A stretch of 64,000 nt of DNA. It comes from JAJEFO01 sp009843725 (lineage in GTDB: Bacteria; Pseudomonadota; Alphaproteobacteria; Rhodobacterales; Rhodobacteraceae). The DNA lies in NCBI GenBank assembly GCA_965243215.1, contig CBDEUJ010000002.1, positions 62,001 to 126,000 on the forward strand, given 5' to 3'. Shown in pieces: positions 25,711 to 34,731 of this stretch (position 1 is its first letter; the number at the start of each line of letters is the position of its first letter). The notes beneath the pieces were generated by a model that saw only the letters and a list, made by a program, of their open reading frames with translations, was not told the origin of the DNA and ran no database searches. The position numbers were made by a program, and so were the translations under genes.

Positions 25711-27000
25711 ATGATCGCGGAGATGCAGGTATCAGTTGACGCTGCAGGCCCGTCGAAGCTCAGGGGCTTTGACGATTTCGAAACGCGTCTTGGCGACATC
25801 TTGCGGGGCGAGAGAGCGACCAGGGGGAAGTCGCTGCTCGACGTCCAGAACGAGCTCAGGATCAAGGCGGAGTACATCTCCGCGATAGAGGCGTCGGATT
25901 CGTCGGTATTCGACGTGCCGAGCTTCGTGGCGGGCTACGTTCGCTCATACGCAGGATATCTGGGCGTTGATCCGGACTGGGCGTTCCAGACCTTTTGCAA
26001 GGAAAGCGGGTTTTGCCTCCCGACAGGCCAGGATTCGCAGAAGCGGCAGAACTTGAAGCATTCCGTCAGGAAAGACGAATTGAGGGCTCCTGTCGGGCAG
26101 ACGCCGACCGCCAGGCATCCGATCGCGAGCCGTTACTTCGGATACTTGATGGACCGGGAAACGTCGCTGTCAAGTCTTGAGCCGAAGGCATTGGGGTCAA
26201 TTGCCGCGTTGCTCGCGCTTCTGGCCGGAATCGGCTACGGCGGCTGGATCGTCCTGCAGGAGGTCCAGAAGGTGCGTCTCGCACCGGTGGATCAGACGCC
26301 GCAGGTCATCATCGATCTTGATCCGGTCAATTCCGCATTTCCCCTTGAGGAGGACGGGGCGGAGCAAGACAGCATTTCGGCAGTCGCCGTGTCGGGCGGG
26401 ATCAACGGGTTTTCCCGGCCGGAAGTGGCGGATGTTCCTGCGATTGTAGCGCGGGACGGCCCGATCGCCGCGATTGATCCAGACACGTTCGGGGCATTGG
26501 CTCCGGAATCCGGCATGCGAGGCGTGGCCGATGTTGCGGCGCCGTACAGCCAGTCAACACTTGCAGGCATGGAAGTCGAGTTCGATCTGCCGCACGCCGA
26601 TCCCATGACCTACTTTCCGAGGGTTCAGGAGGCCGTTCCGGATGTTCCGGCAGTTGAGCCGAGTGGGCCCTCCGTCGCACTTCTGGCAGTGCGCCCATGC
26701 TGGGTGCGCGTGCGCGGACCGGACGGAACGGTGATACTCGAAAAGATCCTTGACGCTGGCGAGAAGTTTGACGTTCCTCTCACGGATGAGCCGGCACGCC
26801 TGCGTGCGGGCAATGCCGGCTCGCTCTATTTCGAGGTGAATGGTCAGCTGCACGGCCCTGCTGGCAACGGACAGTCCGTGGTGCGCGACATTGAGCTGTC
26901 GCCCGAAGCGCTAATGGAGAACTTTGGTGCGGCCGACGTTGCGTCGGATTCAGAATTGGCCCGCTACATTTCGGTGGCCGAGGCCGCGGGCGGCGAATGA
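25711..27000 (+). CDS. RodZ-like HTH membrane protein (DUF4115)
   Basis: This 429-residue bitopic protein has an N-terminal Cro-type HTH (about residues 25-95), containing GKSLLDVQNELRIKAEYISAIE and SFVAGYVRSYAGYLGVDP. A basic linker and one membrane helix (about 160-185) follow, then a periplasmic Pro/Ala-rich stretch and a C-terminal DUF4115 beta-domain (about 310-385). E. coli RodZ links MreB filaments to the elongasome. The start is uncertain: ATG 25711 has no close Shine-Dalgarno, and ATG 25723 is preceded too closely by GCGGAG. It lies just upstream of ispG, a common alphaproteobacterial arrangement. Confidence 0.85.
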   Translation: MIAEMQVSVDAAGPSKLRGFDDFETRLGDILRGERATRGKSLLDVQNELRIKAEYISAIEASDSSVFDVPSFVAGYVRSYAGYLGVDPDWAFQTFCKESGFCLPTGQDSQKRQNLKHSVRKDELRAPVGQTPTARHPIASRYFGYLMDRETSLSSLEPKALGSIAALLALLAGIGYGGWIVLQEVQKVRLAPVDQTPQVIIDLDPVNSAFPLEEDGAEQDSISAVAVSGGINGFSRPEVADVPAIVARDGPIAAIDPDTFGALAPESGMRGVADVAAPYSQSTLAGMEVEFDLPHADPMTYFPRVQEAVPDVPAVEPSGPSVALLAVRPCWVRVRGPDGTVILEKILDAGEKFDVPLTDEPARLRAGNAGSLYFEVNGQLHGPAGNGQSVVRDIELSPEALMENFGAADVASDSELARYISVAEAAGGE

Positions 27001-27058
27001 TGGCTTGCGAATGCCGGCCCGCCCGTGATTGTGTCCGTGCAGTGGAGGATTTCCTGAC

Positions 27059-28168
27059 ATGTCGCTGAACAGCGTTCGTCCGTGGCGCAACATCTACCGC
27101 CGGAAGTCTCGGCAGATCCATGTGGGTTCCGTGCCGGTAGGGGGTGATGCGCCGATCACCGTTCAGACGATGACAAACACTGACACAACGGATGTTGCCG
27201 CGACCGTTGCGCAGGTTCAGGCGACTGCGGAGGCAGGAGCTGACATCGTGCGCGTTTCGGTTCCGAACGAGCCGAGTTCCCGAGCGCTTAGGGAGATTGT
27301 CGCGGAAAGTCCGGTCCCGATCGTCGCCGACATCCATTTTCACTACAAGCGCGCGATTGAGGCCGCAGAGGCTGGCGCCGCATGTCTTCGCATCAATCCG
27401 GGCAACATAGGTTCGGAGGATCGCGTTCGCGAAGTCATCCGGGCGGCCAAGGAGCATGGCTGCTCGATCCGGATCGGCGTGAACGCGGGCAGTCTCGAGA
27501 AGCACCTGCTTGAAAAGTACGCCGAGCCGTGTCCCGAAGCGATGGTGGAAAGCGGGCTGAATCACATCAGGATCCTGGAGGACAACGACTTCCTCGAATT
27601 CAAGATCAGCTGCAAGGCATCTGACGTGTTTCTTGCGGCCGCCGCCTACCAGGCATTGGCCGAGGCCACGGATGCGCCTATCCACCTCGGGATCACCGAG
27701 GCGGGCGGCTTGGTCCCCGGCACGATCAAGTCCGCAATCGGCCTTGGGAACCTGCTCTGGATGGGGATCGGTGACACGATTCGGGTGTCGCTGAGCGCCG
27801 ATCCGGTCGCGGAGGTGAAGGCCGGAAGCGAGATCCTGAAATCGCTCGGACTGAGGCATCGAGGCGTCAACATCATCGCCTGCCCTTCTTGCGCACGTCA
27901 GGGTTTTGACGTCATCCGGACCGTCGAAATCCTCGAGAAGAGACTTGAGCACGTGAAAACGCCCATGAGCCTTTCGATCATCGGTTGCGTCGTGAATGGT
28001 CCCGGCGAGGCGCTGATGACGGATGTCGGATTCACGGGAGGCGGCGCCGGATCGGGAATGGTCTACCTGGCGGGGAAGCAGGCCCACAAGATGTCGAACG
28101 AAGAGATGATCGACCACATCGTCGATCAGGTCGAAAGGCGCGCAACGGAGATCGAAGCCGCTTCGTAG
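27059..28168 (+). CDS. ispG: 4-Hydroxy-3-methylbut-2-enyl diphosphate synthase (MEP pathway)
   Basis: The 369-residue enzyme (GcpE) reduces methylerythritol cyclodiphosphate to HMBPP in isoprenoid synthesis. It begins with SVRPWRNIYRRKSRQIHVGSV. The TIM-barrel includes MTNTDTTDV and IVADIHFHYK. The C-terminal 4Fe-4S domain has CPSCARQGFDV and GCVVNGPGEA. It is complete. TGGAGG at 27042-27047 supports ATG 27059. It probably shares a transcript with the rodZ-like gene 58 bp upstream. Confidence 0.97.
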   Translation: MSLNSVRPWRNIYRRKSRQIHVGSVPVGGDAPITVQTMTNTDTTDVAATVAQVQATAEAGADIVRVSVPNEPSSRALREIVAESPVPIVADIHFHYKRAIEAAEAGAACLRINPGNIGSEDRVREVIRAAKEHGCSIRIGVNAGSLEKHLLEKYAEPCPEAMVESGLNHIRILEDNDFLEFKISCKASDVFLAAAAYQALAEATDAPIHLGITEAGGLVPGTIKSAIGLGNLLWMGIGDTIRVSLSADPVAEVKAGSEILKSLGLRHRGVNIIACPSCARQGFDVIRTVEILEKRLEHVKTPMSLSIIGCVVNGPGEALMTDVGFTGGGAGSGMVYLAGKQAHKMSNEEMIDHIVDQVERRATEIEAAS

Positions 28169-28228
28169 TCAGCAGTCTTGAAGTGCCGTCCTTCTGCGTG
28201 AAGGGCTTGGCTCCTTGATCGGTCCGCC

Positions 28229-28981
28229 CTATCTCCGGTTCGCTCGGATGTCGGCCACGATCTCCCGCATCTGCTCGAGTTCCAGAAAGCCGCGCAGGAT
28301 GATGTCTCCCAGGATGAATCCGGGAGTTCCCTGAACATTCAGCGCTTGGGCCAGCGCATGGTTCTTGCCAATTGCAATTGCGACATCTTCGCTGCCCATC
28401 GATTCCGTGATCGCGTCATGGTCAAGTCCGAGCTCGCGGGATGTTCGGGCCAGGAAACCCTCTGTCACCGCGCCGTCATGCAGCATGAGGGTGTCGTGAA
28501 CACGCTTGTAGTCAGCGTCGCTGGCGACGAACTTGACGGAAATTGCGTATCGCGCGGCCAGGGTCGACTGCTCGCCGAGAATGGGAAACTCCTTGACGAT
28601 GTAGCGAATGTTTCCGTCGCTCGCGACCAGTTCTTCCACCGCCGGGAAGGCGCGCTTGCAGAAGCCGCAGCGGTAGTCCAGGAATTCGACCAGCGTGACG
28701 TCTCCGTCCAGGTTGCCGCCAACATAGCTGAAGCTGTCGTCGAAAATGCTGTCGTGGAGGCGTTCGATCACTTCGCTGTCCCGGGCGACGGCATCCCGCT
28801 CACGGCGCTCTTCGAGGACCGAGATGGCTTCCATGAGGACCTCTGGATATTCGAGCAGGTAGTCGCGGATTTCGGATCGGAACGCCGCGCGTTCGCCCTC
28901 CGACATGGATTCGATGTCGAATGCAGCAGCCATCGGTGCTGCAAGTGTCAGGAACAGTATGCCCACGGCCTTGAATTGCAT
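28229..28981 (-). CDS. DsbA/ScsC-like periplasmic thiol-disulfide oxidoreductase
   Basis: The 250-residue protein has a signal peptide (MQFKAVGILFLTLAAPMAAA) and a helical oligomerisation stalk (RSEIRDYLLEYPEVLMEAISVLEERRERDA). A thioredoxin fold follows, with the redox motif DYRCGFCKRAF (CxxC = CGFC) and the cis-Pro loop GTPGFILG. The N-terminal stalk is characteristic of ScsC/Com1-type isomerases rather than monomeric E. coli DsbA. GGAGG precedes the chosen ATG. It converges with ispG. Confidence 0.9.
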   Translation of the reverse strand: MQFKAVGILFLTLAAPMAAAFDIESMSEGERAAFRSEIRDYLLEYPEVLMEAISVLEERRERDAVARDSEVIERLHDSIFDDSFSYVGGNLDGDVTLVEFLDYRCGFCKRAFPAVEELVASDGNIRYIVKEFPILGEQSTLAARYAISVKFVASDADYKRVHDTLMLHDGAVTEGFLARTSRELGLDHDAITESMGSEDVAIAIGKNHALAQALNVQGTPGFILGDIILRGFLELEQMREIVADIRANRR

Positions 28982-29334
28982 TGCGACCTCCAAAACTTGC
29001 TGCCGGAGCATCTGCAGAATGCGGGTCGAACGCAAGGGCTTCACCGACTCGTGTAGACCCAAGGCCGTCTCGCCGGCCAATTGATGGATCGACGGGCAAC
29101 GGGCGTTGCTGACTTGACGCGATTTGTCTTTGCATTGTGCGAAATTCGGGATGAATTCGAGCACTCAATCGTGTCCTTGGCGCGATGCCGGGTCGCTTCC
29201 GCGGACAGGGAGAAGGTCGCCCACTTTCCGCCCAACGCCTCGGAGATTGAACCGACGATGGCTGGAGACGATACGTTCTTCGAGAAATTCTTCGGTGGTG
29301 CCATTCGGTTGGCATTTCGAGCGGATCCAAGGCC
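28982..29334 (+). other. 353-bp interval before the IS1595 unit; no supported gene
   Basis: Short frames exist on both strands (for example a minus-strand frame 29304-29041) but show no recognisable domain. The segment holds the promoter side of the DsbA-like gene and the original target site. Its right edge is the TTTTCTTG duplication at 29335-29342. Confidence 0.45.
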
Positions 29335-29366
29335 TTTTCTTGGGGGATTATATCTAATGGTTGACT
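29335..29366 (+). repeat. IS1595 left target duplication and terminal repeat
   Basis: TTTTCTTG (29335-29342) is followed by the 24-bp left repeat, the exact reverse complement of 35193-35216. Confidence 0.95.
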
Positions 29367-29411
29367 CCGCCGTGCGATTCGCCTATATTTCAAGGCGAAG
29401 GGAGAAACCGG

Positions 29412-30380
29412 ATGCAACAGGCCCCAGGCAAGTCACACCGCGACGGCATCAGCATCATCCAGCTTGCAGAGATGTTCCCGACAGAGGACGCGGCTCGGGA
29501 ATGGTGGGAAGCCCAGATCTGGCCTGATGGCCGTTACTGCCCCGAGTGCGGGAGCACTCGCACCCATGAGTGTTCTCATGCCAAGTGCCCCTACCGCTGC
29601 ACGGACTGCCGCAAGTACTTCTCTGCGAAGACGGGCACGGCGATTGAGGGATCAAAGCTCTCGTTCCGCAAGTGGGTCTTTGCCATCTACCTCGAATGCA
29701 CGAGCCTCAAGGGCGTGTCCTCGATGAAGCTGCACCGCGACATTGGCGTCACCCAGAAAACGGCTTGGTTCATGCTGCACCGCATCCGCGAGGTCTGGGC
29801 CAGCAGCGGGCATCCGCCCTTCGCCGGGCCGGTCGAGGTTGACGAGACGTACATCGGCGGCAAGCGGAAGAACATGCCGAAGTCGAAGCGCAAGCTGCTG
29901 ACTGGACGCGGGGCCGTCGGCAAGGAAGCCGTCATAGGCGCGAAGGACCGCGACACCAACACCGTATCGGCCCACGTGATCGACAGCACCGATCGCGAGA
30001 CTCTGCATGACTTCGTGGAGTGTGCCAGCGCCCCAGAGGCAACGGTGTTCACCGACGACGCCTCGGCCTACAAGGGCATCCCCAGAGCCCACGAAGCGGT
30101 CAACCACAGCGCGGGCGAATATGTCCGAGGCGAAGCCCACACCAACGGCATCGAGTCCTTCTGGTCGATGTTCAAGCGGGCCTACGTCGGCGTCTATCAC
30201 AAGATCAGCCCGAAGCATCTGGACCGCTACGTCGGCACCTTCGCCGGGAAGCACAACATGCGGAACCTGGGCACGATGGCGCAGATGAAGGCCACGGTCG
30301 CGGGCATGAAGGCCAGGCCTTTGCCCTACGCAGTCCTGACCGCAGACGTCGGGTTGGCGTCTGGGGCACGGAAGGGATAG
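29412..30380 (+). CDS. IS1595-family (ISXO2-like) transposase
   Basis: The 322-residue protein has an N-terminal zinc ribbon (YCPECG...CPYRCTDC) and a DDE-type core. The core has PVEVDETYIGGK (first Asp), VFTDDASAYKGI (second Asp), HTNGIESFWSMFKRAYVGVYHKIS (third acidic position) and the downstream GKHNMR. This order is typical of IS1595/ISXO2 transposases. I start it at MQQAPGKSHRDG, after GGGAGAAACCG. It begins 46 bp inside the left repeat. The frame is intact, so the unit could still be mobile. Confidence 0.95.
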   Translation: MQQAPGKSHRDGISIIQLAEMFPTEDAAREWWEAQIWPDGRYCPECGSTRTHECSHAKCPYRCTDCRKYFSAKTGTAIEGSKLSFRKWVFAIYLECTSLKGVSSMKLHRDIGVTQKTAWFMLHRIREVWASSGHPPFAGPVEVDETYIGGKRKNMPKSKRKLLTGRGAVGKEAVIGAKDRDTNTVSAHVIDSTDRETLHDFVECASAPEATVFTDDASAYKGIPRAHEAVNHSAGEYVRGEAHTNGIESFWSMFKRAYVGVYHKISPKHLDRYVGTFAGKHNMRNLGTMAQMKATVAGMKARPLPYAVLTADVGLASGARKG

Positions 30381-30388
30381 AAAGTCAA

Positions 30389-30420
30389 AGCCCCGCCACG
30401 GCGACCAAACCAGCGGGGCT
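30389..30420 (+). terminator. Hairpin after the IS1595 transposase
   Basis: AGCCCCGC and GCGGGGCT form a perfect 8-bp GC-rich stem with a 16-nt loop, 9 bp after the transposase stop. There is no T-run, so factor-independent termination is uncertain. It may instead insulate the transposase from cargo transcription. Confidence 0.35.
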
Positions 30421-30472
30421 GACAATTCGGGAAAGCGACCCTCGCCAGAGAAACTAGCGAGGATAAATTGTC

Positions 30473-30613
30473 ATGTCAAACAACCGGAACGGCAAACTGG
30501 ATTTGCGAAGTCAGGTTTATCTCTTCCTTCTGACGCCAGCCGATCTGTACTGCAGATTTGTTTCGTGGGTCATGGGCATTGGATGGTCAGGCCCGGAAAA
30601 GGATTACGAGTAG
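30473..30613 (+). CDS. Possible 46-residue small protein inside the transposon
   Basis: ATG 30473 follows GCGAGGATAAATTG and encodes a peptide with a hydrophobic centre (QVYLFLLTPADLYCRFVSWVMGIGW). It could be a single-pass membrane peptide. It converges with the small minus-strand gene, the stops overlapping by 10 bp. No family is recognised. Confidence 0.35.
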   Translation: MSNNRNGKLDLRSQVYLFLLTPADLYCRFVSWVMGIGWSGPEKDYE

Positions 30614-30786
30614 CCGTTCAACCTTTCCCATAGTCGCGCTTCCGCTTCGGTCATGGGGCCGCCGACAATGCTCAAGCGGCCATATGGCCATGTCGCTTGA
30701 TGCTCGTTTTCCCTGCGTTTCGGATCAGTGGTGATGCCACCGTGCACGATTTGACCGTTAACAATGAAATGGTATGTATAGTACAT
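30604..30786 (-). CDS. 60-residue conserved small protein with GIY-YIG-like start
   Basis: MYYTYHFIVNGQIVHGGIT followed by TDPKRRENEH resembles the opening of GIY-YIG proteins (a strand, then GIT and an Arg/Glu-rich helix). The C-terminus has PMTEAEARLWERLNGYS. Small proteins of this pattern are familiar as hypothetical genes in alphaproteobacteria. Catalytic Tyr/Arg/Glu placement cannot be confirmed at this length, and no nuclease activity is claimed. It lies between the IS1595 transposase and the ISAs1 insertion. Confidence 0.55.
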   Translation of the reverse strand: MYYTYHFIVNGQIVHGGITTDPKRRENEHQATWPYGRLSIVGGPMTEAEARLWERLNGYS

Positions 30787-30933
30787 GTCGGCACTCCTTG
30801 CCTGTTTGCTTCAGGGCGGATCCGTTCCAGCGTAGTTTCGCGTTCCCGGCCAACGGATTGACCCTGTTTCTGGACTCTCGGCTCTTTCCCTGCTACACCT
30901 GATTCGCGGCGAATCAGCGAAGGGGACGGCGCG

Positions 30934-32717
30934 ATGGATCTGGCGGAGGTGTCCGTCCGCATGGTTGCGGAAGGCGAGGAGCCCCGCTTCCGGAGCCTGC
31001 TGCAGGAGCATCATTACCTCGGCGCGCTGCCGGCGATGGGCGAGACCGTCCGCTACGTCGTCCACCATCACGATCGCTGGCTGGCGCTGGCGGTCTTCTC
31101 CGCTCCGGCGCTGAAGTGCGGCCCGCGCGACGGCTGGATCGGGTGGGACCGCGGCGTGCGGTTCCACCGCCTGCACCTGGTGAGCAACAACTCCCGCTTC
31201 CTCATCCTGCCGGGCGGTCCGCGCAACCTCGGCTCGCGGGCGCTCGCGCTGTGCGCGCGCCGGCTCGTCCGGGACTGGCCGGCCCGCTTCGGGCACGAGC
31301 TCCTGCTGCTGGAGACCTATGTCGACCCGGCCCGCTTCCACGGGACCGTCTACCGCGCCGCCAACTGGGTCGAGGCCGGGCTCACCCGGGGTTTCGGCCG
31401 CGCCGGGACGGGCTACCGGAAGCATGCCGAGCCGAAGCGCGTGTTCCTCCTGCCGCTGTGCCGCGACGCGCGGGCCCGGCTCCGGAACGCCCATCTCGAA
31501 CCCGGCCTGCAGAAAGGAGTTCCCAAGGTGACCCTCAGCACGGAGCAGATGACGTCCATGCCGGAGTTCTTCAGGGACGTCGACGACCCCCGGCGCGCGG
31601 CGGGCCGGCGCCACGCACTGCCCTCGGTCCTCGGCCTCGCCCTTGCGGCGACGCTGTCCGGCGCCCGCGGCTACAAGGCGATCAGCGAATGGGTCAACGA
31701 CCTCTCCCCCAAGGTCCTGGCGCACTTCGGGGTGCGCTTCCGGAACAGGACCCGCATCCCGCCGAGCCGGACGGTGATCCGCGACGTGCTTGTCCGGGTC
31801 GACCCGCGACAGCTCGACGACGCGCTTCGGGCATGGACCGCGGCCAACGGCGGGACGGACAGCGCGCTCGCGATCGACGGGAAGACGATGCGCGGCGCCA
31901 TCGACGACGACGGTCGCCAGACGCACGTGCTCGGCATCGTGGGCCACGACACCGGCGCCCACCACGGCAAAAAAAAGTCGGCATGAGAGCCGGCGCGGAC
32001 CAGGAGGAGAAGCGGACGAACGAGATCGGCACGGTCATCCCGCTGCTCGACACGCTTCCCGACAGCGCGGTCGCGGGGCGCGTCGTCACCGTCGACGCCC
32101 TCCTGACCCAGCGCGCCCTTGCCGACTACCTGCTGGAACGCGGCGCGGCATTCCTCTTCACGGTCAAAGGCAACCAGAAGACCCTGATGGACGACATCCG
32201 GCTCCTGATGGACGAGGCCATGGCGGAGCGCCCCCCGGACTTCGTCCAGGAAAGCGGGAAGCCCGAGCACGGCCGCCTCGAGCGCCGCTCGATCTGGGTG
32301 TCGTCGGAGATCAACGACTACGTCAGGTTCCCCGGCGTCGGGCAGGTCTTCGCCGTGCACCGCGAGGTCACCGAGGTCAGGACCGGCGAGAGGAGCGCCG
32401 AGACCGCCGTCGGGGTCACCAGCCTGGGCCCGGAGGCCGCCTCCCCGAAGCGCCTGCTGGAGCTGAATCGCGGCCATTGGCGCATAGAGGCCACTCACCA
32501 TGTCCTTGACTGGAGCTTCGACGAGGACCGCAGCCGGATCCGCACCGGCCACGGGCCGGCGAACACGACGCTGTTCCGGCGCTTCGCCATCGGCCTGATC
32601 AGGCAACGCGGACTGGAGGTCGCGGAAGCGATGCGCGCCATGGCCAGAAAGCCGAGGCGGGTACTCGACATGCTCCGGATGACCGGAAACACGCGGCCAC
32701 GGACGGCCGCCGCCTGA
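30934..32717 (+). CDS. DruA-like (DUF4338) domain fused to ISAs1 transposase, expressed through a -1 frameshift
   Basis: Frame 1 (30934-31986) encodes a DruA/DUF4338-like domain (EHHYLGALPAMGETVRYVV, RLHLVSNNSRFLILPG, LLLETYVDPARFHGTVYRAANW). After it come the ISAs1 N-terminal domain (MPEFFRDVDDPRRAAGRRH) and the first DDE Asp (ALAIDGKTMRGA). It ends in GKKKSA-stop. The frame -1 to it continues as KKKVGMRAGADQEEKRTNEI, with VTVDALLTQRALADYLLERG, FTVKGNQ and LNRGHWRIEATHHVLDWSFDED to 32717. Full ISAs1 transposases contain both parts, so the fusion is probably made by frameshifting at A8-G. A plain inactivating frameshift is the alternative. Confidence 0.82.
31971..31977 (+). other. Canonical -1 ribosomal slippery heptamer A_AAA_AAG
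   Basis: The zero-frame codons are AAA AAA AAG at 31969-31977, so the heptamer sits in the exact register used by dnaX-type -1 frameshifting. A zero-frame TGA follows at 31984-31986. Slippage joins the two halves of the ISAs1 transposase at its conserved GKKK region. Confidence 0.75.
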
Positions 32718-33033
32718 AAGCGCCGTCCGCCGCGACCGCCACCCTCGGGAAAGACCGGGGGGCGGTCACGCCTGCCCGGACGATGCCCAGACCCTCCGTC
32801 AGGCCATGAATTCCCGTACCGGGACGCCGGTCAGGCCGCCCGGACACCGAAAGCACTCCTTGAAACGAGGCCGACGAAGGTCCGCAGCTGTCACGCGGAT
32901 CTCTCGAATTCGCGCAGCGTTAGAACAGATCCGCCCTGCTGTTTGCTTGGAGGCCGCTTGACTGGTACAAATCACACGTTTAGGGTGTGCATGTGCACAT
33001 TTACCGCAGCGGCCTCTTGAAAGCATTTGCGGG

Positions 33034-33069
33034 CACCAAGGCCGGAAGTTGACGCTTCCGGCCTTGGTG
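33034..33069 (-). terminator. Strong 15-bp hairpin downstream of the metalloprotease gene
   Basis: CACCAAGGCCGGAAG and CTTCCGGCCTTGGTG form a perfect 15-bp stem with a 6-nt loop. It lies 37 bp beyond the stop of the minus-strand lipoprotein gene. No long T-run follows, but position and strength fit transcription termination or mRNA 3'-end protection. Confidence 0.6.
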
Positions 33070-33105
33070 TGTCTAGGGGATCATGACACCAGATGTTCCC
33101 TGCTG

Positions 33106-34506
33106 TCAATCCCGGCTTCCGCCGAAGGCGGCAGTCAGATCGTCCCGCGACAGGACGCCAGCAGCGCCTTCGTGACTTGATCCGAAGAACCCGCCGTCGA
33201 GGACGCCATAATCGTCGCCCGGCTCTTCCTCGTAGTTCCCGAACTGGTTGCCTCGGACTTGCAGCGAGTAATGCAGATTCCCGTCGCCCCACATGGTGCC
33301 GGTCCCGGGTTCAAGCGCCCGAACGTCAGGCCCCCATTGCTCAAGACTGGTGAAGTCCGCGGTTCCATCCATGTCAGAGAAGTCTATGACAATCTCCGCC
33401 CCTCCGCTGACTTGCTGTGCAGTGGGCGTGAACCCGACGAGATTGCCGTTCCATGTTGCCAGCGTCGGCAGACTTCGATTGTCCGCGGCGTCTGTCATGG
33501 GAGCGGTCCCGGACACCCACGGCACCAACTGGCCGTTGTGGTTCCGAACCCGGTAGAGAACATGGCCACCGGCACCAAACCGGTCAGCCCCGATCACGTA
33601 GGTGGAGTCCGACGCCCAAGGGCCAAGGTCGGCTGCCAGCAGGGCTGCCGTCGTGCCGCCGTTCAGACGACTGTAGAGCGCGTGCAGCGCCTCTTGGTCC
33701 AAGGGATGCAGAAGATTGGTTTCGTCTCTGGCTCCGTAGCTCATGACAGTGTCCGTTCTTGACAGGTCGGCTGGATGTCCGAGGCCAAGAGCGTGCAGGA
33801 TCTCGTGAGCCAGCGACGCATAGAGGGAAAGGTTTTCCGTGTTGGCATCCTCGTCAAACCAGATGCGGGTGTTGGCGATGTCGCCATTGCCAAAGTACTC
33901 GACCACGGCCTGCCCAAGATGAAACCCGTCGGGATCGTCTGCTGCATCCGGCCATTGGCTTGACGGGGCGAACTCGATCAGGATTTCGCCATCGATCGCG
34001 TCGCTCTCGTTCGCGGGCACGGGTTCAGGATCAAGGTCAAGCTGCCAGTCTGCCGGCAGGTACGCGTTGATTGACGCCACCGTGTATTCCGTGACTTCGA
34101 TCAATTCGGCACTCGCGCCCGCGACAATGCGCACGACTGGCGGTTCGTCCCACTTGATGACAAAGCCCCGGTCGGCAATGCCTTCTGACATGAATTCGAG
34201 CACGGCGTTTCGTCCGACGCCGTCATTTGCGCGACCTGTGCAAATCCTGGCATCAGCGCCGGTGCCGACACCGCACACCAGGTCTGTCACGTCGATCTGC
34301 CCGGACAGTGCGCCTATGTAGCTGGCGCGGTTGTTCGCGTCGAGAAAATAGGGTGCGCCGGGAACGGACGCGGTTCGCGCCCCAAGCGCAGCGTCATAGG
34401 GTTGTCCGTTTTCCGGGCTGGGAGTGCCGCTTGCTTGCTCGTCGTTTCCTCCGCCGCCACATGCGGCAAGCGCCAGTGCGCAAAGCGCGAATGTCATTCG
34501 ATTCAT
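33106..34506 (-). CDS. Surface lipoprotein with matrixin-type zinc metalloprotease and TbpB-like barrel domain
   Basis: The 466-residue protein has a lipoprotein signal (MNRMTFALCALALAAC, lipobox LAAC, then GGGG). A metzincin domain follows, with the zinc motif HEILHALGLGH (about residues 240-250) and a Met-turn, DTVMSYG. The C-terminal part ends in GGFFGSSHEGAAGVLSRDDLTAAFGGSRD, resembling the end of TbpB/factor-H-binding-type beta-barrels. It would be an outer-membrane-anchored protease. It is cargo of the IS1595 unit, read on the opposite strand from its transposase. The substrate is unknown, and the barrel call is weaker than the protease call. Confidence 0.8.
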   Translation of the reverse strand: MNRMTFALCALALAACGGGGNDEQASGTPSPENGQPYDAALGARTASVPGAPYFLDANNRASYIGALSGQIDVTDLVCGVGTGADARICTGRANDGVGRNAVLEFMSEGIADRGFVIKWDEPPVVRIVAGASAELIEVTEYTVASINAYLPADWQLDLDPEPVPANESDAIDGEILIEFAPSSQWPDAADDPDGFHLGQAVVEYFGNGDIANTRIWFDEDANTENLSLYASLAHEILHALGLGHPADLSRTDTVMSYGARDETNLLHPLDQEALHALYSRLNGGTTAALLAADLGPWASDSTYVIGADRFGAGGHVLYRVRNHNGQLVPWVSGTAPMTDAADNRSLPTLATWNGNLVGFTPTAQQVSGGAEIVIDFSDMDGTADFTSLEQWGPDVRALEPGTGTMWGDGNLHYSLQVRGNQFGNYEEEPGDDYGVLDGGFFGSSHEGAAGVLSRDDLTAAFGGSRD

Positions 34507-34731
34507 GTCTGTCCCTCCTGGGTTGCTATGCAGACCCGGCGGGTGCCGGGCCGTTGCAACGTCACACGATTAGGAGTGATGCCCCGCCTGTTCGCCGGGC
34601 CTGGGGAGCTACCCCGTGCCGGTACAAGGGCTGTTCTATTCAGCGGGCGACCCGACATAGCGGGGTCGTGTGAACGTTGCGGATAGAACGCTAGTCGGCT
34701 AAGGTGCGGCAAGTCAATGGAGGGCGACCAG
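34507..34731 (-). promoter_or_regulatory. 225-bp upstream region of the lipoprotein gene
   Basis: No gene is visible. The minus strand ends in CCAGGAGGGACAGAC before the lipoprotein ATG, a strong Shine-Dalgarno. Short GC-rich inverted repeats (for example CCGGCGGGTGCCGG near 34531) suggest structured leader RNA, but no known riboswitch is recognised. The promoter should be here but I could not fix it. Confidence 0.35.

Larger units (their letters stand above)
30812..32938 (+). mobile_element. ISAs1-family element (2,127 bp) nested in the IS1595 unit
   Basis: Imperfect terminal inverted repeats start CAGGGCGGATC at 30812 and end as its reverse complement at 32938 (about 19 of the first 23 positions match). 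They are flanked by an exact 10-bp duplication CTGTTTGCTT (30802-30811 and 32939-32948). The element holds a single gene, split by a -1 frameshift. The long exact duplication and good repeats indicate a recent insertion, later than that of the surrounding unit. Confidence 0.9.

Noticed and set aside
29081..29527. Plus-strand frame running across the left IS1595 repeat
   Set aside because: It crosses the target-site junction and enters the transposase in the wrong frame, with no domain support.
33759..34673. Plus-strand frames opposite the lipoprotein metalloprotease
   Set aside because: They mirror a minus-strand gene with clear lipobox and zinc motifs, and have no domains of their own.
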